From Perca fluviatilis (lineage: Eukaryota > Chordata > Actinopteri > Perciformes > Percidae), in the NCBI RefSeq assembly GCF_010015445.1, contig NC_053127.1:29240215-29304214 (forward strand): a stretch of DNA of 64,000 nucleotides, in the 5' to 3' direction. A program made the position numbers and the translations under genes. Positions 48,601 to 60,845 of the stretch are shown one piece after another. Under the pieces are notes generated by a model. It saw nothing but the letters and a program-made list of their open reading frames with translations, did no database searches and was not told the DNA's origin. How positions within the stretch are numbered: the first letter of the stretch is position 1; the number at the start of each line of letters is the position of its first letter.

Positions 48601-51600
48601 TTTTGTAGTGCTGTAAGGACGTGTTCAAATAGAAAGCGAAGCAAATTTCCATCTCTCGTCATCTGCGCAAATTTGACTGCTGGACCGATTGTGCAGTCCA
48701 TGTTGATTTCCTCCAACCAACCAATGTACCAAATGTACAGACGTTAACTGCAAGCTAGCTAGAAATAGAGGCACTGATCGTGGTGTATGGGAGTATGTCT
48801 CTCTGTGTGTCCGTGTTCAGCTCAAGCTTAATGTTTTGCTCAAGTTGAAACTTTTCCATTGACTGTGTATGTAATTGCGCCGCCTGTAAAATTTGCCTCA
48901 CATTCTGTCTGGAGACATGGTTAGTCGTACTTTAGTGTTTGATTTTGATTTTTGTAATGTCTATGATGCTCAGTCAAATTCCAGTAGTAGCATTGAGTCT
49001 CATTATAAACATGTTGAACCCTCTTTACAGCTTTTATCTTACCTATTACCTGTATCACGAATGCACAATATCCGACAAAATAGTACAAGGAACTTTCTCA
49101 AAGCAATGTGGCTGAAAAATCTGTGTTTACAGTCTGAAGTTCCTCTTGACTTGACGACATTGCCACCGCTGTTATCCAGCAGGATTGTGTCTGTCAAACC
49201 TAAGCACCAGGAATTAAGTGGATCAAAAATGTCCATGCATTTTGAGTGCAAAACCTCCTTCAGTGCAGAGTAGGAGGATGCTAGCGACATGACACCTTTT
49301 AGTGTTTACAGATTTCTTACGGTACCAGACACACATTTAACATATGCAAGAAACAGCTGTTGTTCTCACAGAGTATGACTCCTCTTCATTTAGTGGATGT
49401 TGATGTTGTCATGCTGCTGTGTATAAAAGCAGGGGGTTAAATCCCTCTAGCACTGGGACCATGTACATGTACTCTTGCTGTATCTGAGTGATATTCACAC
49501 ATGTGTTTTCTTCCCCTCCATATGCTATTACTGCAGGAGTTGTAGGACAACACATGAACCTTTAGCTCCAGCTCTATGGCACGCTGCATGATTTTACAGC
49601 CTAATGTAAACAATAACTTTGATGTGGTGGTGGTTGTGCTGGTATAAATAATGCATTTAATGAATGAATGCGCAGGGGATTGCCAAAGGTCAGGGAGAGT
49701 TTACACAGCAATATGTGGCAGATGGAGAGCAAAAAGCAAGAGTGAATAATTTAAAAGGGGCACTGACAGGGTAGTGACAGAAGGACAATTCAGAATGAAT
49801 CCAGTTTACCAACCTTGTCTGCCAGCATATCTCTCACGTCTTCAAGGACCCATGAGCAAAACTTGATTTGATTTAGCCTTCTGTCAACTTTGTTAAATTC
49901 AATGTAGCCCAACATATATCAGACACACAGCTGCTGATGTAGTGAATGGTTTGCATAATAGCTGCTTGGCAAGCAACAGAGTGAAGAAAGCTAATGTGAC
50001 ATCAATTGCAATAAATGTAATAATTGAACCAGGCTGCCATTGAGCTGGCAAACCATTATCAGACAAGCACAATCACCACTTGATAGCAGAATTGTGACAC
50101 CAAATTCCCCATTGATTTCCACTGACATACCATTCATACTGCAACACTGAGAAGAAACAAAGCTGTCTCTCGTGCAATTAAATCTATAGCAGCTCATCGA
50201 TTCTCCTCGCCAGTAGAGAGGCTGCACAAGAATAACTGTGCTGTCTTTCTCCTTTCACATTAAGCAGTATAACAAAACCCTAGCAATGCATTTAATATGC
50301 CAATCTCCTAATGTGAGCTCCTAGTGTTCACTTTCCTCAGGCATGAGCCTTGTAACCTGAAGAGAAAGCTTGTTTGTGTGTGTCTGCATGAGGTTGTAGC
50401 TGCATGTGTCCTTGTCTGCTTAGGGCTGCGAATGTGCGCCTGTAACTCTGTTGAAGAAGTCTGGACACATGTCAAGTCCTTTCATGTTTTATGAGGGTGA
50501 CGGCCGAGGGCTTGTTCACACTGTGAGCTAAAGGCACAACAAGGGCACCTGTCACTTGATAGCACACCTATTGTGCTTTCCTTTCTCCCAGCCATGTTTC
50601 AAAGAGAAACCCTTAAGAGATGGAGGGAGGAAGGAGTGGGCGAGGATGAGGGGGGGGGAGGTGGCAGGGTGGGGCGAAGGAAGAAAAGAGGAACGGCTCT
50701 TTCATCTCTTACCTCTGTTCGCTGCCACCTCCATAATGGCCAGAGCTAATAAGTGACAGTAAAAGCCTACCAAAGTGAATGGAAGTGTAATTCAGATCCA
50801 CAGTGTCTCAGGGGTTTTTATGGTAAATGTTAAGATCCGCTGATGAATGGCCTTTGCAATGTCGTTTTTGAAGTGGATAAAAACATTTATAATTTTACTG
50901 CCAAGACAACAGTAAGCTATGATTTTAAACCACTGAATATAACATTTTCTTTAAGAATCACTTTCTCTGGTCCCCGAGAGAAACGTCCTTTCAGCAATAT
51001 TCACAAATTCACAATCTGTCGATGCATAACTACATTTATATTTTAGGATGTCAGAAATGCCACATTGGAACAATGTTTGTACAAAACTAGGCTGCATGTT
51101 TTGATATTTTTCCGGCATGAGAATGTGTGAATCTCACCTTTGATTTGACAGTGCTAATGAGAAAAGCACATTCCCCTTCTCTGACAGTGAGGATGGTTTC
51201 ACATCCAGCATGTTTACATTTTTTTTTGGTTGAGTTAGAGGGTGAGAATAATTCAGTTATGAGTGACTGCCTAATGACTTCACTTAGATTGAATGACAGC
51301 TTACCAACACCAAAAATAAAGCAGCTTGAGAGCTTGTAAAAGCTGCTGTTTTGATGTAAGTGAGCACCGTAGACACTAAGTAAACCAAATTTACCTCTTG
51401 GAACAAAGTGACAATTATGGGATCATTTGTTGTTTCATGCTAAAACAGCAAAGGTAGCAAAAGCAGAGGACGTCATCAGACTGGCTTCGTAATATCCATT
51501 ATCGAGCAATATCTTCCCTATGTATGCTGACATTAGCTAACATTTAGCAACTCCCATTCGTGTAAAATAACACCAAATATCCTTTCTGGTGTTTCCCCAA

Positions 51601-51889
51601 TTTATTCCTGAGTCCATGAACGAGGCAACTGTCCATGGTTAGTTCATGTCTGTAAAAAATGCAAGACAGTCGCAAACTATCTGGTAAAGTCAGTTAAACA
51701 GGCTCGGTAGTGAATAACACAGTTATGTGCTGCAGATCTGGTGTTTTTAGCTGAGCTAGACAGAGAATATTTGGTTAAAATAGATCTGTGATGCTGATTG
51801 ACAATTGACATTTTTAATACTATACTATGTGTATTTTCAGCTAGGTCCATCAGCAGGATGATCCTTGATGAAAATACATAGTATCTGTT
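45692..51889. other. Longest stretch without recognised repeats
   Basis: About 6.2 kb with only a 15-bp hairpin at 47066-47102 and a G-rich patch near 50650. Open frames up to 126 codons (48893-49273) have no recognisable domain, splice context or homologue I can name. It could be single-copy intergenic or intronic DNA. Confidence 0.5.
47066..47102. repeat. Perfect 15-bp hairpin
   Basis: ACAGGCTGTGATGCT (47066-47080) and its exact complement (47088-47102) are separated by a 7-nt A-rich loop (GATAAAA). It does not coincide with any recognised transposon. Confidence 0.95.
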
Positions 51890-52005
51890 GAGACATGTTA
51901 CTAAAAACACTAAAGTCACAAGGATTCGTCCTCTGGGGACCACAAATGTCTGTACCAAATGTCATGGCAGACCTTCCACTACTGTAGTTGTCAAGATTTA
52001 CCCTT

Positions 52006-52899
52006 AGTGATGGTTCGGAGTAATTTCACCCTAGGGTCCTTTGCACCATGACTCTGAAGCAAACACCCCAGAAGTTCACCTGGGTCGAACATTGGGGAGC
52101 GAGTAAGTAAGTGCGCGCTGAATAAGCGTTAGCGGAGGGATCGAGTGTCTTTTAACATTACCCCACTAATAATGGCGTTCAATACCAATACCAAAGGTCT
52201 ACACTATTATATATGGTTTGCACTCATAAAGCACTACGGATTGTAAAGTTTGTAAGTACACCAGAAGGTTATGTAAATAACTAACTTGCGCTGCTCTGCT
52301 CTCTGCTGTTGTTGTTGCTGCTTAAGACGAGTGCTTAGAGACATCTACAAATTACAACACCGAAAAGAGATGCAACAAAAATATTTTTTAATTTAACTTA
52401 TTTTTAAAGTAAGTGCTGTAGTATAACTAGCAGGAGACAAGTAATAATTGAGGTAAGTTTGGAGACATTACCTTATTTAATCATTAAATTAATAAATATT
52501 TTTGTTGCATCTCTCTTTCGGGTGTTGTAATTTGTAGATGTCCCTAAGCACTCTTACTGCCCGGTAGTAACAGCAGCAGCAGCAGCAGCGAGCAGAAGCC
52601 AGCAGGCAAGTGTTATTTACATAAACTTCTGGTGTACTTAAAAATTTTACAATCCATCGTTTTATGAGTGCATAACCTATTTGTACTACTTGTAGACGTT
52701 TGGTATCATTTCGGCATTATTAGTGGGGTAATGTTAAGAGACACTTCGGATCCATTAGGCCTTCTGCTGCTGGCCCACATAAATTCGCTACGCTAACGCT
52801 CCCAATGTTCGACCCAGGTGAAAAAAGCTTCTGGGGGGGTGTTTGGCTCGAGATCATGGTGCAAAGGACCCTAGGGTGAAATTACTCCGAACCATCACT
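52006..52899. mobile_element. Foldback-type element with arms of about 390 bp
   Basis: The terminal 46 bp on each side, starting AGTGATGGTTCGGAGTAATT, are exact inverted copies. Inverted similarity continues with substitutions and small indels to about 52397 on the left and from about 52487 on the right, leaving a centre of about 90 bp. The right arm has a (CAG)6-type run (52571-52589) where the left arm has GCTGTTGTTGTTGCTGCTT. It is inserted in family A, with possible TT flanks (52004-52005, 52900-52901). No coding sequence. Confidence 0.9.
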
Positions 52900-53017
52900 T
52901 TAAAGCCAGAAATGTCAACCTGCTGGTGGCGCTAGAAACATAAAAGCAGGATGTGTATCCTCTGGAGACCATGAATGCCAGCAAAAAATTCCATAGCAAT
53001 CCATAAAATGTTATTTT

Positions 53018-53443
53018 GAGTGGTGGGATGTAACACGGTACATTTACTTAAGTACTGGACTCAAGTACAATTTTGAAGTACTTGCACTTTACTTGAGTAT
53101 TTCCATTTTATGGTTTATTCCACTACATTTGTTTGCAGCTGTAGTTACTTTGCAGATTCAGATTATTAATACAAAATATAAACCAACTAAGAAATGATTA
53201 TCACAGGTTAAGCTGCCCAGGAGTATATAAAGAAGTTAAAAATGAGCTCCAACTTTTACCAGCTGCAACATTAAGTGATACGTACATTAATGCGTCAATA
53301 ATTGTAATACAGTTACAATAGTAGTACATTTTTATGCTGATACTTTTGTACTTTTACTTAAGTAAGAGTTTGAATGCAGGACTTGTATTTCTTTACAGTG
53401 GCATTGCTTCTTTTAATTAAGTACAAGATCTCTTTGACCACCG
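53018..53443. mobile_element. hAT-like mini-element with perfect 8-bp target duplication
   Basis: Flanked by GTTATTTT at 53010-53017 and 53444-53451, exact. The ends (GAGTGGTGGGATGTAAC and the complement of CGGTGGTCAAAG) are one or two changes from the common fish CAGTGGTGGAAAGTAAC terminus, and the interior has 'acatttacttaagtactgg' and 'acttttacttaagtaagag'. Length 426 bp, no transposase. It splits a family A copy. Confidence 0.93.
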
Positions 53444-53544
53444 GTTATTTTTAGATATTTCAGTCCAGACAAAAGTGGTTAATCGACCGTCAGACCGACA
53501 TCACCATTCCCAGAGTCGTGCTTCTAGCATGGCTAAACACTGTC

Positions 53545-55910
53545 TTTGTGACCGTACCCTACAACATGATTTAACCATAGTGGTCACCAAAGTTAATTTA
53601 CATCTGATTCATGGTCTGTCTCACTCATGCAGTACATGCTTCATCAGCCTGGCAAAGCCTGTCTCGCTTTTAGCGGAATTGTCTCTATTCTTTAGAGATC
53701 ATCCTAAGACAGACTCCACCAGCCCACAGTCAGTATGGGATGAGTAATACTGTCAGAATGTAATGACAAATCATTCTGACATTTCATTTACTTACCGACA
53801 GTGCCCAAAGACTCGGTACAGGCACAGCTCAAGATATACAGCAGCAGAAAAAAACAACACCCACCCAGAAGCTCTGAGGCTGACCTGAGGGCAGAGGAAC
53901 AACATGCAGTACATCTCATTTGTGAACATGCTGGCAGTGCCTGTGCAAATGAACTGATCGGCTGCCATCCTCCATTTCTGAAGAAGAGTGAAAGCTCCTT
54001 AGGCAAAGACTAAACACTTATTAGGAGAAGAAGTAGATGACATTGATAAGACTTTTTTAAGAAGCACTCTAGGGGACATTTAAAACCCCTTAACATGTGT
54101 TAGTGCATTAAACACTACCCGCTCTGTGTTATCTGGTAGCCAGAGAGAAACTGTGATGGTGGAAGCTCATTTGTACACTTTTCCAACTTAACAGTACATT
54201 ACAGGCCCTGAAATATAATATGGAAGCGATGCAGCAGGCTCTTGTTTCTGCTGTGAATGCAGCTCCCTTCCAGTTGTAATTTAATCCAGAGTGCTTTAAA
54301 GCCTTTATTGCAAATCATCTGCTTAGCTATTAGGCGGAGTTGTAACTCTGGCATTTATGGTTCATAAACAGTGTTTTGCTTTCATACACTAATGATCATT
54401 ATACACTGTTTAAACCAAGTGTCAGAGAATGTTTTGGCAGTGCATGCTGTAGCTCCAACAATAGATGTTATTTCAGGCTGATTAGCAGAGAAGTTGAATG
54501 GTTGTTTTAGGATTAATCAAGATGGACACAACCTCATGCTTTGCCTCCACTTTAATCTTACTGTTTTTTGTTTATAGGCTTTAGAAGAATGCACTGCCTC
54601 ACATCCAAACCTATCATCTAGTCTAGCTCTCACTTGAATGCATTGCAACTTTAACACAGACGCTTTGGGATACGACACACTACAATGAGAGAAATATCGC
54701 AGAAAGCTTATCTCTCCGCATGTCCCTCAGAACATACAAGCATATGACTTTCAACTTTAAGACGCAAGTTAAAGAAGGCAAATGGGCTCTTAGGGTCCTC
54801 TTTCAACCAGTGACGATGGTTTATTTACAGTGACAGCCTCATGTTTCTCCTTCTCTCTGTCTCAGTCTCTCATTTTCTGTCTCTCTGTTTGTCGGGCTGG
54901 GCGCACTGTCAGCTCGCTGCTGTATTGTGGGGGAAGGCTGCCGGCACCAGGATCTGTGTAAAGCTTCACAGGCGTCGACAGGGAGCTCTGAGTGATCTCC
55001 TGGAAGAATATTTAAACTCTGAGCTCTTTAATGTGTTTCTAGGGAGGGAGGGAGACAGACATGAAGGTGGGTACACAGGCCCCATCATCTCCCCCCAGAG
55101 ATCGTGCGGATGGTGCCTGAAATGTGAATAAATTAGGAGTGAGGCGCTGTGTTGATGCTCCAGGAGATAACCTGGGAAATTGGTGAGAGATTCTACTGCA
55201 AATAGTTCCCTAAGGTGGGAGCCATGTGAGCAAAAGCTAAGTATTCATCTTTGCAGGTTTAAGCAAGGCATGGTTGTGATCTGAGCCCAGGGCGGTGCAG
55301 TGGTGATTTATTTTCATCTACTTTGCTTTGGGTTATTTTTCTCTTGCCTTTTTGCTCTTTCTCTTCAGGTAGATTGCAGGTCTGTAATGCCGACCCAAAA
55401 TGTCCTGTGTCAATATAGGAGCTATGAAGTTAATAAAATTCAGCAAAATTGCACAGATGCCTAAAGAAAAGATTGACACATCATCCATCTAACTGAATAA
55501 AAGCCCAAGCGTCTCATTAACGACAACAGAAATGCAAATAACCATGAGGCTGGAGACCTTATCAATAATTCATGAATTGTTCCCATAAGCAACAACGAAT
55601 CAATAATATTCCCCATCCTCATTCTGATCCCAGGGCGCTGTGCGTTTCTACAGTATGGTTAAACAACAAACAGGCAAACTTCATTTTGCAGTTAGAACAA
55701 GTAAAGGAACCACGAATAAAGTAATAGACCACATAATCTTCCTTTTCTAATCTAAAGAAGATCCCGCAAATATCCTCTAGACAATGTTCAGAATGTGTTA
55801 AACAGGGTTTTAATAGGGTTGTTTACATTCAAAATTCAAAAGTTCAGGACACTATCCAGTCTATGATCCAGACACCAGAATCCACAATACCCCTTACACT
55901 GTACATCTTC
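53545..55910. other. Non-coding stretch, nothing recognised
   Basis: Open frames 53475-53747 and 54841-55131 (96 codons) are unrecognised. The part 55480-55625 looks like possible conserved non-coding DNA by texture only. Confidence 0.5.
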
Positions 55911-55918
55911 CTCTACAC

Positions 55919-57129
55919 CAGCCATCGTCAACTGGTGCAGAATAATCACGAATTCAGAAAATATAAAGAGGAAAAAATGCGTTCTGTTATTTAGCATTTC
56001 AAGCATTTACAGCAGGTAACATTACACAGGTAGAGCACAAACCCAGCCCCCTGTATTTGCATCTCTATTCACATGCCGGGATTCTGTACAGCGACGCCTG
56101 CGCTTTACACACACAGCTGAGCCGAGATGTGCGTGCGTTAAAAAACGCAGTATCTGACTGGGAACAATACAAAGAGGATAACCAATGGCTGCTGGGGCAG
56201 ATGAACTCACGCTAGTCTCGTTACTGTAAGTTGGCTACAATAAAACCTTTGTGAGCAAAAAGTCAATACTTTTACTATTATACTTTTACTATACTATTTC
56301 AATCTGCTCCGTCTGCTCAGTCCACTCTTGTCCACCGCGCTGTTTTACGCAAACACAGCTCTACTCTGCAAATAGAGAATTTTTACAAACAAGCTAAAAC
56401 AGAAGCTGTCGGTTTGTAGTCTAACTGTTTGCCGGGAATCTTGAAATTTGGACAAATTCTTATGAACTTAACTGCTGGCTGAGCGAACCATCCTCTCCGC
56501 TGGAGCGGTAAATCTATGGAGGTATTATAAGACCAAAACAGATACATGTGGCTACTTAATATGCACGTGAATGACGCGATCTTTATGTTCGAGTGATGAT
56601 GATGATGCTGGTTGTATTATTTTGCAACAACATGGTTTCATTGCAAATGAGGCATACATGACGAGTGCATAGCCTGCTTATCAGTCCATTCATCATTAAA
56701 GCTGGGCTTTTCCACGTCAACTTTTCGCTTCAGCCTCTTTGACAGTGACATGTTTACCTGACAACAGCCGTTTCTTTCTGCAAGCATTTTCCACCAATCA
56801 GGACGCTGCATGCTACAACCATGTTTCCTAATCACAGACTTTAACCATCACTCCTCAGTGAACTGCCTCCTAGTGTGAGATCTTTTTCTAGTTAAAGAGC
56901 CAGTTATCATTATGGAGTTTCCATGTTTTTTAGGAGTTTGCTCACACTAATACATGTAAAAAAAAAACAATATATATAGCATTAATTCAGCAAGAAAGTG
57001 AACATTTCGAATAAGAATAGGCGTATTAGGTATAAATTCATTTTATTTTCTTTATTTTTACAGTCCGGCCCCCGGAGTGTCTGCTTAGAAAAATTCCGGC
57101 CCTTGGAAAAATGTAGTTGATGACCCCTG
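55919..57129 (-). mobile_element. hAT element, 1211 bp, perfect 8-bp target duplication
   Basis: Identical CTCTACAC 8-mers at 55911-55918 and 57130-57137 flank the element. Ends CAGCCATCGTCAACT and CAGGGGTCATCAACT (right end reverse-complemented) match at 11 of 15. The right part contains 'ccggcccccgg' and 'ccggcccttgg', which I recognise from fish hAT elements ending CAGGGGTC. An N-terminal transposase relic lies inside at about 56680-56751 on the minus strand. The catalytic part is absent. Confidence 0.92.
56638..56835 (-). pseudogene. hAT transposase N-terminal relic
   Basis: Within the 65-codon minus-strand frame, an internal Met (56749-56751) begins MSLSKRLKRKVDVEKPSFN, followed by DEWTDKQ. 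This resembles the usual start of ZBED/GTF2IRD2-like hAT transposases (M-x-x-x-KKRKVD-x-E-N-R-x-F-x-x-x-W-x-x-x-Y). No BED finger, catalytic residues or dimerisation domain follows in any frame, so nothing functional could be made. The residues upstream of the internal Met look like untranslated leader. Confidence 0.65.
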
Positions 57130-57137
57130 CTCTACAC

Positions 57138-60100
57138 TGTCACTGTTCTTTACAGTGTCGTCATCATCCCTACCGCCAGTGTCCTCTCCTCAAAGTCAGT
57201 AGCAATTTGATTGAGATCAGCTTGCCCAGCAGTAATACAGCAGCCTAATATTAACAGGCCGATGCCGTGAGAGCCATATGCTTCAGATGCATCACCTAGA
57301 GCTGTGCAGATGTTTAGTATGCATGAGCTCACAACAGAAGACTGATAGCAGTCTACCTCGGGTCTTTTAGCTTTTACAGCCTCGTCCTCCTCTGTGTCTC
57401 CCCATCATCCCTAATGATTCACTCAGGACCTGATCTGAACATCAAATCCCAATGCAAGGTGTGGAATATGCCATTAAACAAGCAACAACACATTATGCCC
57501 GGGGTCAGTCAAAGCCATTAGCAGAATTGGATCAGTTTTTAGGTTCATTACCTCTGTGTGAATTGGATGGCCTCATTGGGACATTTTGCTCTCCAGACTG
57601 GTACCGTTAACTGTACAGTAGGCCAGGCAGCACAGGTGCTTTGGCCTATTAAATACATACTGCACTACACAAATAATTTACTCAAAGCTTACTAACTGAT
57701 TGTACTGTGTGACTGGTCTTGACTTCTCCTGAGAATGACAAGCCTCAAATGACTTCTACTTAATTACTGTACATGACCGCTTGGCAATAAAAATAGACAA
57801 ATCATGCTATATCATTTCAAGTCTTCACATCATGTCTAAAGAGATGAAAGGCCAAACAGAATATTTATGTGATTTTCTTCCCAGCTGAGGCTGAGGTTTC
57901 TAGATCAGTTTCATATGTGTGTTCTCCTATTTTCATAATAATACCCACTAACTGACATTAAACAGACGTGTTCAACATGCATTACTATATAGACTGTGTG
58001 ACAAATAGGTGATGTATTTTTTAAGGTATATTGCTTAATTTACATTGCATCCTATAACATTGTCAGTCTCACGATAGACAGTTAACAAAGATCAGAATTG
58101 ATGCAGCAGAACCAGGGTTTAATGCACATGTTCTCCCTTGTCAAAACCTGGCGCCTACATTACCCACAATACTACTCGACCACCAACAGTTCGGTCTGCA
58201 ATTCGGGTGTTGTATTGAATCTGTTACATTCCTTTCTGTTCAAACTCTGAAGAAAGCCTTCTCATCTGATTTAATTGGTATCATAAATTTGTATCATAAA
58301 TTGTAACACTGTTTTTCTTCCTGAAGATTTATCTGCATGAACCTACCTTGAACCAATTCTCCTTTTCTATTGAGCCTAATTCTTATTTATCTACACTCAT
58401 GCCATCATGGACAGTGAATGGAGTGATTGTTAGAAAATGTATATATTCCTGTGTCTCATTAAACCTTTAGAACATTGTGAACTGAACCCTGCTTCCTTCA
58501 GACAGATTTCCAGCTGTCCAGAATCTGGACGAACCAATCACAAGCGGTGGGGCGGGTTTAAGACGACGACTGACAGAGGATCATCATGCTTGAACGACGG
58601 AACTGGCATTCTCCGTCCGTTACAGTATTTTCTGTGAATCTCGAAAACATAAACGTTATAACTGTTAGACATTTGGGTCCTGAGTGGTTTGGAGCTTTCT
58701 AGTCGATGAAGGCAATTTCACACTCTTCACATTAGTTCATAAAGCAGCTGTCAAGAATGTGACTCACTCAGTTGAAAATGTAAAATGGTGTTGCTCGCAG
58801 AGTAGTACTAATGTTATGAGTGTAAGAATCTTGAGTAATTCATCTTTTTCAAAACTACAGTTCAAAAATAGAGCAGGGGTAGCCATTCTTCTCTGTCAGT
58901 TCCTGGTGTTAACCATAACGACTGTCAGGGCGGTGCTTACATGTCTGTGTTCTGGTTCCTTTCTCAGGTCCAGATATAGCTACATTTTCATTGTTGCAGT
59001 TACTAAAATCTCTTTGTATCCCACATCAAATGAAATGTATACAGAGCCATAAACAAAATGCATCATACTAAAAATCCCTGTTAAAGTCAGCACACAGTAT
59101 CTCAGATTTTACTCAAGTCTCTTGTACAGTGCTCTGGAAAACACGTTAAATGATAGAGGATATAATAGTTATATGACCCAAGAAAAACATTCATGTACCT
59201 GCAGAAAATGTAAATAAAATCACTGATACTGTAAACTTTGTGGGGCTATAATTAGGCACATTGTTGCACCATGAGGTTGCTCATGCTGCTTGTCATATGT
59301 GCTATACTGTATATCACACATACAGTATGCTTCCTTTGTATACACTCTTCTGGGCTGTAGATCTATGCACACTTCTGCTGGAAGGGGCAACTACTAAAAA
59401 GATTGTACAGACAGCCAAAAGCAAAACTCTACAGCACTTCCAAAGAACGATTGGTTCCCAACTTGAAAACAAGATTTAGATGTTACTCTGCAGCATTTTG
59501 CTCTCAACAAAAATCTTTGATATGATCTAGTTAGATTGTGTCCTGATGCAGGTGGAAATCATCCCAAAGGAGTTTCTTTTCTTTTTTGACAAGTGGAGGC
59601 AAAGAGAGAAAAGAAATAGTGAGATATGTGAATGCGGGCCCAGCTACACAGAACTACTATCTCAACACAGTAAATGTATGCAAAGCTATTCATGTGCTGC
59701 AGCTCCATTGATCCATACAGATGCACAGGCACTTACAGACGCATCAGTCTGGAAATACCAGATCAACATGCCTACATGAGATGTGTTTTGATTGCACTCA
59801 AGGGTAGGATGATTACTTTCCAAAGTGTTAATTTTGTTAAACACACCATCAGGGGGATACCCAAGCATTCTGGGTTTATTTGGCACTTTGAGATTGTCCT
59901 GGGATTTTTCTGTATTTAAGCAGAAAAAAATAATAATCTAGATGTGTGAAAAATGACAGGAAACTGTCTGTGATCACAGCGGCAGGTTTTACAGACAGGT
60001 TGGCAACGTGTGCACTGGTACGGTTTAGCTCAACATGGATAACAATTCACTCTCAGTCAACATAATGGGATTGCTGTTGTCATTCTCTACGGTGTAAACA

Positions 60101-60429
60101 TTCATTTCTACTCCTTAGAATAAAATGAGGTAACATTTGGCAGTGTTTGTTTTTGATGAATTAACTCCAGGCTTTTTAACGTGGATACATTATAACATCA
60201 TTTCATGAGGACAGAGGTTCCTGCTGGGATTGTCTTTTAGGTTCCATCTGTTCTTTCAGTGGCGCAATAGAATCCATTTTCTATGACAGGTTTTGCTGTG
60301 ATGTTGTCTGCCTTTGTTCCTCTTGTGTAAATTTGTGGTAAAGAGTCAGAGGGTGTGAATTATAGTTCCTACGTATCACTATGGTTACCAGTTTTTATTT
60401 TTAGCTAGCAGTGTGGCTCTAGAGGTGGC
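57138..60429. other. Non-coding stretch, nothing recognised
   Basis: About 3.3 kb. A GC-richer patch at 58505-58625 ('gaaccaatcacaagcggtgg', 'ggcgggtttaagacgac') stands out and may be an old repeat fragment, but no ends were found. Open frames up to 122 codons (58684-59052) are unrecognised. Confidence 0.45.
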
Positions 60430-60802
60430 TGGGTCTGTTGGTCGGTCAGTCCACCACTTTGGTTGTTGAAATATCTCAACAACCACCACTGGATGGATTA
60501 TCATGACATCTTGTACATACAGTCGTGGTGCCCAGATGATGAATCGTAACGACTGTGATGATCCCCTTACTTTCTCTTTTAGCGCCATCATGAGGCGGAC
60601 ATTTTTAGTTTTGGGTAAAATGTCTCTGCAACTATTGGATTGATTGCTATGAAATTGGATACAAAACTTCAAAATTCAAATTCAATTCAAATATTCAAAT
60701 GTTTGTCACAGGATGAATTTTAATAACTTTGGTGGTCTCATAATTTTGTATCTAGTGCATCGTCAAATCAAGATTTAAAATGTGTCCAGTAATGTCAGTA
60801 GT
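60430..60802 (+). repeat. Family A copy, 5' and central part
   Basis: Reads 'ttggtcggtcagtccaccac', 'gaaatatctcaacaaccacc', 'tggatggattatcatgacat', 'actgtgatgatccccttac', 'tttagcgccatcatgaggcg', 'caactattggattgattgct' and 'aactttggtggtctcata'. It ends where the next insertion begins. Confidence 0.75.
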
Positions 60803-60845
60803 GGAAGACGTATTCAGATCTTCTACTTAAGTAAAAAGTAGTCTG
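60803..60845 (+). mobile_element. Partial copy of the CAGTGGTGG hAT-like element
   Basis: AGTAGTGGAAGACGTATTCA, then 'gatcttctacttaagtaa', matches the end of the family represented at 53018-53443 in the opposite orientation. Only about 43 bp remain before similarity is lost. Confidence 0.6.

Larger units (their letters stand above)
51890..53540 (-). repeat. Family A copy split by two nested elements
   Basis: In plus reading: 'ctctggggaccacaaatg', 'accaaatgtcatggcag', then the foldback element; 'gccagaaatgtcaacctg', 'tggtggcgctagaaac', 'ctggagaccatgaatgcc' and 'tagcaatccataaaatg', then the second insertion; 'agatatttcagtccagac', 'aaagtggttaatcgacc' and the outer end 'cttctagcatggctaaac'. Family order is unbroken once the two insertions are removed. 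Confidence 0.85.

Noticed and set aside
48893..49273. 126-codon plus-strand open frame
   Set aside because: No recognisable domain or splice context; its length is within what chance gives over 64 kb in six frames.
54841..55131. 96-codon frame starting with a hydrophobic stretch that might pass for a signal peptide
   Set aside because: The hydrophobic start comes from a CT-rich low-complexity tract, and the remainder is unrecognised.
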